A stretch of DNA of 64,000 nt, from assembly GCA_951812655.1 (NCBI GenBank), contig OX638319.1, positions 744,001 to 808,000 of the forward strand. Direction: 5' to 3'. Below the pieces are notes generated by a model. It did not search any database and had not been told where the DNA came from. It saw only the letters and a list, made by a program, of their open reading frames with translations. This DNA is from an uncultured Candidatus Nitrosopumilus sp. GTDB taxonomy: Archaea > Thermoproteota > Nitrososphaeria > Nitrososphaerales > Nitrosopumilaceae. Positions within the stretch are counted from its first letter, which is position 1. Each line of letters starts with the position of its first letter. The translations under genes and the position numbers were made by a program. This document shows, piece after piece, positions 60,170-64,000 of the stretch.

Positions 60170-62371
60170 GTGTTAGGATATGTGCTAGGCTTTACCTTAG
60201 TGTTATCTGTATTCGTTCCAATATATTTTACAGATGCTTTTGCTGATTCATTCGTTGTACATTTTGAGGAACAACTTTTTGATGTTGGTGATTCTCTTAC
60301 CATCTCGGGTGAAATTCTGGATGTAAGTATGCCTGTAATAGCAATGAGCATCTATGACCCTGATGGAAAAATAATGTCTGCAAATAACTTGGAAATTTCT
60401 CCTCAACAAACATTCTCAAAGACTATTGTCCTTGATTCTTCAATTTATGAAAAAGTTGGGGATTATGATGTAAAACTAGAATATGGACAGATTTCTAAAA
60501 ACTACAGTTTTGTTATAGGTGACAAACTTGTTGAATCTGAAATAATTGATGAATTTGCTGATAAACCCTCAATTCTTCAAATTGATACTGATAAAAGACA
60601 TTATTCTGATAATGAAATTATTGAAGTCCATGGTATAGTTTCAGAATTAGATTCTCCCTCTGTTTTGATTGGAATCTATGATCCTTTTGGAATGCCAGTT
60701 GGATTTTATTTTGGTATGATTGAAACTGATTTGACATTTAGCACAAGTTTTCTTGTAAAAGATGGCGTAAATTTTAGAGTAGATGGAACATACTCTGTAA
60801 AAGCTCATTATGCAGAGTATGAAATAATATCCTTCTTTGATTATTCTAAAGTTTCAAACATTGTTGTCAAGGACGATGTTGTCAAGGACGATGTTGTCAA
60901 GGACGATGTTGTCAAGGACGATGTTGTCAAGGACGATGTTGTCAAGGACGATGTTGTCAAGGACGATGTTGTCAAGGACGATGTTGTCAAGGACGATGTT
61001 GTCAAGGACGATGTTGTCAAGGACGATGTTGTCAAGGACGATGTTGTCAAGGACGATGTTGTCAAGGACGATGTTGTCAAGGACGATGTTGTCAAGGACG
61101 ATGTTGTCAAGGACGATGTTGTCAAGGACGATGTTGTCAAGGACGATGTTGTCAAGGACGATGTTGTCAAGGACGATGTTGTCAAGGACGATGTTGTCAA
61201 GGACGATGTTGTCAAGGACGATGTTGTCAAGGACGATGTTGTCAAGGACGATGTTGTCAAGGACGATGTTGTCAAGGACGATGTTGTCAAGGACGATGTT
61301 GTCAAGGACGATGTTGTCAAGGACGATGTTGTCAAGGACGATGTTGTCAAGGACGATGTTGTCAAGGACGATGTTGTCAAGGACGATGTTGTCAAGGACG
61401 ATGTTGTCAAGGACGATGTTGTCAAGGACGATGTTGTCAAGGACGATGTTGTCAAGGACGATGTTGTCAAGGACGATGTTGTCAAGGACGATGTTGTCAA
61501 GGACGATGTTGTCAAGGACGATGTTGTCAAGGACGATGTTGTCAAGGACGATGTTGTCAAGGACGATGTTGTCAAGGACGATGTTGTCAAGGACGATGTT
61601 GTCAAGGACGATGTTGTCAAGGACGATGTTGTCAAGGACGATGTTGTCAAGGACGATGTTGTCAAGGACGATGTTGTCAAGGACGATGTTGTCAAGGACG
61701 ATGTTGTCAAGGACGATGTTGTCAAGGACGATGTTGTCAAACCAACAAATAACGAAAATCCAAAATTGGATAATTTGTCTATTGAAGATTTGGAATTTGG
61801 AAAATCTCTAAATCAAATCAATCTGAAATGTGATTCAGGACTTTTCACTGATATTGTTTCCTATTCTGATGGGATGGGTCCAGCTTTGTATCGTCTATGT
61901 GAGTTTGATAGTGCGCTGAATTTCTTTGATGAAATATTGGTTGATAACCCTGATGATATCAAAACACTTGTTAACAAAGGTTCAACATTGGGAAAATTAG
62001 GTTATTTTTATGAGGCTCTAGTTTATTATGATTATGCGATTGCTATAGATCCAAATTTTTTACCTGCTAAAAATAATAAAGCTAATGTTCTTGCAACTTT
62101 AAGAGATCTTGATTCTGCTATTTTGTTATATGATGAAATTTTAATGCAGGAGCCTGATAACAAAACCGTTCAAACAAACTTTGTAATTGCACAATCGCTA
62201 ATGGATGAAATTTATTCTAAACCCTCTTCTTCAATTGCCACTGATACAAGCAAACTTGTATCTGACGAGATCATGATTGATAATTTTGAAAAACAGAAAC
62301 CAAGTAATTTTCTTGATGAAGTGTCTGTGGTATTTTCAACTTTGGGATCGTTATTCAATTTTCTAAACTAG
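60170..62371 (+). CDS. Secreted Ig-like/TPR protein with a giant (VVKDD)n linker
   Basis: A 733-residue protein. A signal peptide (VLGFTLVLSVFVPIYFTDAFA) is followed by two Ig-like domains (GDSLTISGEILDVSMPV...YDPDGKI; NEIIEVHGIVSELDSPS...DPFGMPV), the family used in the PEFG proteins. Residues 232-521 are 58 copies of VVKDD. Then comes a domain with three TPR-like units (about 555-680: LRSL-type helices such as FDSALNFFDEILVDNP, YEALVYYDYAIAIDP). Start GTG 60170 fits the TATA box GTTAAATAG at 60141-60149; an ATG at 60156 is in another frame and stops after six codons. The linker presumably spaces the TPR domain from the cell. Confidence 0.82.
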   Translation: MLGYVLGFTLVLSVFVPIYFTDAFADSFVVHFEEQLFDVGDSLTISGEILDVSMPVIAMSIYDPDGKIMSANNLEISPQQTFSKTIVLDSSIYEKVGDYDVKLEYGQISKNYSFVIGDKLVESEIIDEFADKPSILQIDTDKRHYSDNEIIEVHGIVSELDSPSVLIGIYDPFGMPVGFYFGMIETDLTFSTSFLVKDGVNFRVDGTYSVKAHYAEYEIISFFDYSKVSNIVVKDDVVKDDVVKDDVVKDDVVKDDVVKDDVVKDDVVKDDVVKDDVVKDDVVKDDVVKDDVVKDDVVKDDVVKDDVVKDDVVKDDVVKDDVVKDDVVKDDVVKDDVVKDDVVKDDVVKDDVVKDDVVKDDVVKDDVVKDDVVKDDVVKDDVVKDDVVKDDVVKDDVVKDDVVKDDVVKDDVVKDDVVKDDVVKDDVVKDDVVKDDVVKDDVVKDDVVKDDVVKDDVVKDDVVKDDVVKDDVVKDDVVKDDVVKDDVVKDDVVKDDVVKDDVVKDDVVKDDVVKDDVVKDDVVKPTNNENPKLDNLSIEDLEFGKSLNQINLKCDSGLFTDIVSYSDGMGPALYRLCEFDSALNFFDEILVDNPDDIKTLVNKGSTLGKLGYFYEALVYYDYAIAIDPNFLPAKNNKANVLATLRDLDSAILLYDEILMQEPDNKTVQTNFVIAQSLMDEIYSKPSSSIATDTSKLVSDEIMIDNFEKQKPSNFLDEVSVVFSTLGSLFNFLN
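60863..61740. repeat. 58 perfect 15-bp tandem repeats
   Basis: The unit GTTGTCAAGGACGAT is repeated 58 times (60863-61732) plus eight further bases, with no base change in any copy by eye. Each unit codes VVKDD. It keeps five of six frames open, so long frames on both strands here are artefacts. Perfect identity implies recent expansion; long repeats also invite assembly error, so the copy number may not be exact. Confidence 0.98.
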
Positions 62372-62446
62372 TTTGTTATTGCTATAAATCATCTTTTTCA
62401 ATAAACCTATAAGGCCCTGTCAAGACGATCGACTTAAGGTAAACAC

Positions 62447-62770
62447 ATGAGCAAGATACTTGAAAAATCATTAAAAGATGCCCGCAAAGAGGATAATCTT
62501 ACTATGGGTGCTAAACAAGTTTTAATCTCTGTAAAGAATTCCAAGCTGATTATCTTGTCTCAATCTATCAAAAAAGAGATGTTTGAGAAAATTGAATTCG
62601 ACGCAAAAAAAGAAAAAATACCATTGGTAAACTTTCAAGGAACCTCAGTCGCGTTAGGTAGATTATGCGGCTTACAATTTAGAATTTCAACTATTTCATT
62701 TACATCCATTGATGATGCAAGCATCAAATCAATTTTGAAAGATACTGAGGTTGAGAAAAAAAATGATTGA
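62447..62770 (+). CDS. rpl30e: Ribosomal protein L30e (eL30)
   Basis: A 107-residue eL30. LTMGAKQVLISVKNSKLIILSQ carries the G-x-K-x-x-x-x-x-x-x-x-A/G-K/S core and IPLVNFQGTSVALGRLCGLQFRIS is the conserved RNA-binding loop of the L7Ae/L30e fold. It follows rpoA in most archaeal polymerase operons; here the LSm gene and two surface genes sit between. It restarts the operon order L30e-NusA-S12-S7. Confidence 0.95.
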   Translation: MSKILEKSLKDARKEDNLTMGAKQVLISVKNSKLIILSQSIKKEMFEKIEFDAKKEKIPLVNFQGTSVALGRLCGLQFRISTISFTSIDDASIKSILKDTEVEKKND

Positions 62771-62833
62771 TGGTTATTTGTTTAATGAAAGTTTAAATGA
62801 GACATTTTTTGTCGGAGATAAATAGGAATTCTA

Positions 62834-63298
62834 ATGGCACAATCTATCAAACTTACAACTGATCAAATGCGTATGATGTCTTTGTTTCAGAATGTGACTG
62901 GTGCAACTGCTCGTGATTGTGTTGAAGATGAGAAACAAGATAGAGTAATTTTTGTGGTCAATACTGGTAAAATGGGACTTGCAATAGGTAAGGGTGGTGT
63001 TCATATAAAATCTCTCCAGAATATTGTTAAGAGAAATGTGGAATTGGTAGAGTTTGATGATGATCCTGCAAAATTTTTGACTAATTTACTAAATTCTAAA
63101 CTTATTTCTGAAGTAAAAATAAATAAACGAGCAGACGGTACAAAGCAGGCAATCATTATGGTAGATCCAAGAAAGAAAGGAATTGTTGTTGGTCGTGAAG
63201 GTAGAAATGCTGAGAAAGCTAGATTGCTCGCGAAACGATATTTTGATATTGGTAGTGTGTTGATAAATAGTCCTGAACGTGCAACTTTGGAGCTGTGA
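62834..63298 (+). CDS. nusA: Archaeal NusA-like transcription factor (two KH domains)
   Basis: A 154-residue short NusA lacking the bacterial N-terminal and S1 domains. IGKGGVHIKSLQNIV and VVGREGRNAEKARLLAKRYF are the two KH GxxG loops (GKGG, GREG). Binds RNA and is thought to act in elongation or termination. A 63-nt spacer with ATAAATAGG lies upstream, so it may have an added promoter. rps12 starts 3 bases past its stop. Confidence 0.95.
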   Translation: MAQSIKLTTDQMRMMSLFQNVTGATARDCVEDEKQDRVIFVVNTGKMGLAIGKGGVHIKSLQNIVKRNVELVEFDDDPAKFLTNLLNSKLISEVKINKRADGTKQAIIMVDPRKKGIVVGREGRNAEKARLLAKRYFDIGSVLINSPERATLEL

Positions 63299-63301
63299 GA
63301 T

Positions 63302-63739
63302 ATGAGAAAGTCACCTCTTGGATTATTTGCTGGCCGAGTTCTTACAAACAAGAAGAAGAAACAAAGATGGGCGATCTCGACATTTAAAAGACGAAAATTG
63401 GGTATTGATAAAAAATCTGATCCTTTAGGTGGTGCTCCACAGGCACGTGGTATTGTGTTAGAAAAGGTCGGTATTGCTGCAAAACAACCAAACTCTGCTA
63501 TTAGAAAATGTGTGAGAGTGCAATTGATTAAAAATGGAAAAACAGTTACTGCGTTTTTGCCTAGAGACGGTGCCATGAACTTTATTGATGAACACGACGA
63601 GGTTCACATTCAAGGTATGGGTGCAACTCAAGGAGGTGCAATGGGTGATATTCCAGGAGTTCGATTCAAGGTTTTCAAAGTAAATGGCACTGCATTACAT
63701 GAATTGGTTATTGGAAAGAAGGAGAAACCAAGGAGATAG
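63302..63739 (+). CDS. rps12: Ribosomal protein S12 (uS12)
   Basis: A 145-residue archaeal uS12. [59 protein letters not shown] and [17 protein letters not shown] are standard, including the decoding-site KQPNSA loop. Located four bases before rps7. Confidence 0.97.
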   Translation: MRKSPLGLFAGRVLTNKKKKQRWAISTFKRRKLGIDKKSDPLGGAPQARGIVLEKVGIAAKQPNSAIRKCVRVQLIKNGKTVTAFLPRDGAMNFIDEHDEVHIQGMGATQGGAMGDIPGVRFKVFKVNGTALHELVIGKKEKPRR

Positions 63740-63743
63740 TGAA

Positions 63744-64000
63744 ATGGCTCAGACAAAGAATCTTTTGCTCTTTAGAAAATGGGATTTATCTGATATTGAA
63801 GTAAAAGATCCTGGTCTAAAGACTGCTATTTCTTTAAGAAAACAAATTTTACCTTACACTTATGGACGTTCAGCTTTAAAACGATTCAATAAGGCTGATG
63901 TGAATATTGTTGAGAGACTAATCAACAAAACAATGCATTTTGGAAAAAAATATGCAAAGAACACTGGTAGAATGACTGGTAAGAAAACTAAATTGCTCAA
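63744..64000 (+). CDS. rps7: Ribosomal protein S7 (uS7), N-terminal part
   Basis: ATG at 63744; the gene continues past the window end. The first 85 residues include LLLFRKWDLSDIEVKDPGLK and ALKRFNKADVNIVERLINKTM, the archaeal uS7 N-terminus before the conserved 'TGKK' loop (NTGRMTGKK). Follows rps12 as in most archaea. Confidence 0.95.
   Translation, partial: MAQTKNLLLFRKWDLSDIEVKDPGLKTAISLRKQILPYTYGRSALKRFNKADVNIVERLINKTMHFGKKYAKNTGRMTGKKTKLL

Noticed and set aside
60863-61740. CRISPR array
   Set aside because: Units are contiguous with no spacers and lie in frame inside a coding gene.
60837-61811. Long open frames on both strands across the 15-bp repeat (LSRTM repeats on plus, SLTTS repeats on minus)
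   Set aside because: They exist only because a 15-bp unit without stops is repeated; they lack promoters and non-repeat protein sequence. The VVKDD frame alone is continuous with signal peptide, Ig-like and TPR domains.

Overview
The window comes from an archaeal chromosome, most likely an ammonia-oxidising Nitrososphaerota (Thaumarchaeota) of the Nitrosopumilus type. The evidence is an AT-rich sequence with archaeal TATA boxes about 25-30 nt before many starts (leaderless transcripts), unsplit RpoB and unsplit RpoA (A' and A'' fused), ABCE1, archaeal Trm5, translin and LSm proteins, an archaeal mevalonate cluster, many surface proteins with a PEFG-type C-terminal sorting signal, and CbtB/CbtA and archaeal CobT. 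No insertion sequence, prophage, CRISPR array or replication origin was seen.

Layout. 0-7 kb: C-terminus of a lactate-racemase-like (LarA/DUF2088) protein, a site-2-type protease, an acetyltransferase, trm5-abcE1, the 5S rRNA and a leucyl aminopeptidase. 7-10.5 kb: a compact non-oxidative pentose phosphate operon of three genes with 4-nt overlaps; the first encodes an unusual fusion of the transketolase N-terminal subunit with ribulose-phosphate 3-epimerase. 10.5-18 kb: CorA, tRNA-His, a methyltransferase, a DUF4443 regulator divergent from the cobalt transporter pair cbtB-cbtA, an Lrp-type regulator flanked by two matching palindromes, and several very small genes. 18-27.5 kb: a minus-strand housekeeping cluster, rpoN-eno-rps2-mevalonate kinase-isopentenyl phosphate kinase-type I IPP isomerase-GGPP synthase-gltX, which supplies isoprenoids for ether lipids. 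27.5-34 kb: tRNA-Leu, translin, a Fur/PerR regulator divergent from three overlapping genes for tiny cysteine-rich proteins, NAD(P)HX epimerase, an MBL hydrolase, CobT, and ribosomal proteins S4 and S13 with low-complexity tails.

34.5-51 kb: a CDF metal exporter, a 1066-residue surface protein, a CFI-box protein, a B12-binding radical SAM enzyme (candidate GDGT ring synthase), the nickel-pincer-nucleotide genes larB, larC and larE with a cysteine desulfurase, malate dehydrogenase, and four tandem PEFG-type surface proteins whose 3' ends are near-identical DNA modules. 51-64 kb: the classical rpoH-rpoB-rpoA operon, an LSm gene, two inserted surface-protein genes (one with 58 perfect copies of a 15-bp repeat), then rpl30e-nusA-rps12-rps7, the last cut by the window end.

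Common threads are transition metals (Ni: lar; Co/B12: cbtBA, cobT, radical SAM; Fe or Mn: Fur/PerR; Zn: CDF and many CxxC microproteins), membrane lipid synthesis, and a fast-evolving repetitive cell surface. The most interesting leads are the Fur-linked three-gene microprotein operon, the DUF4443-cbtBA regulatory region, the Lar/NPN gene set, the transketolase-epimerase fusion, the IPP isomerase lacking its expected cysteine, and the modular PEFG array.
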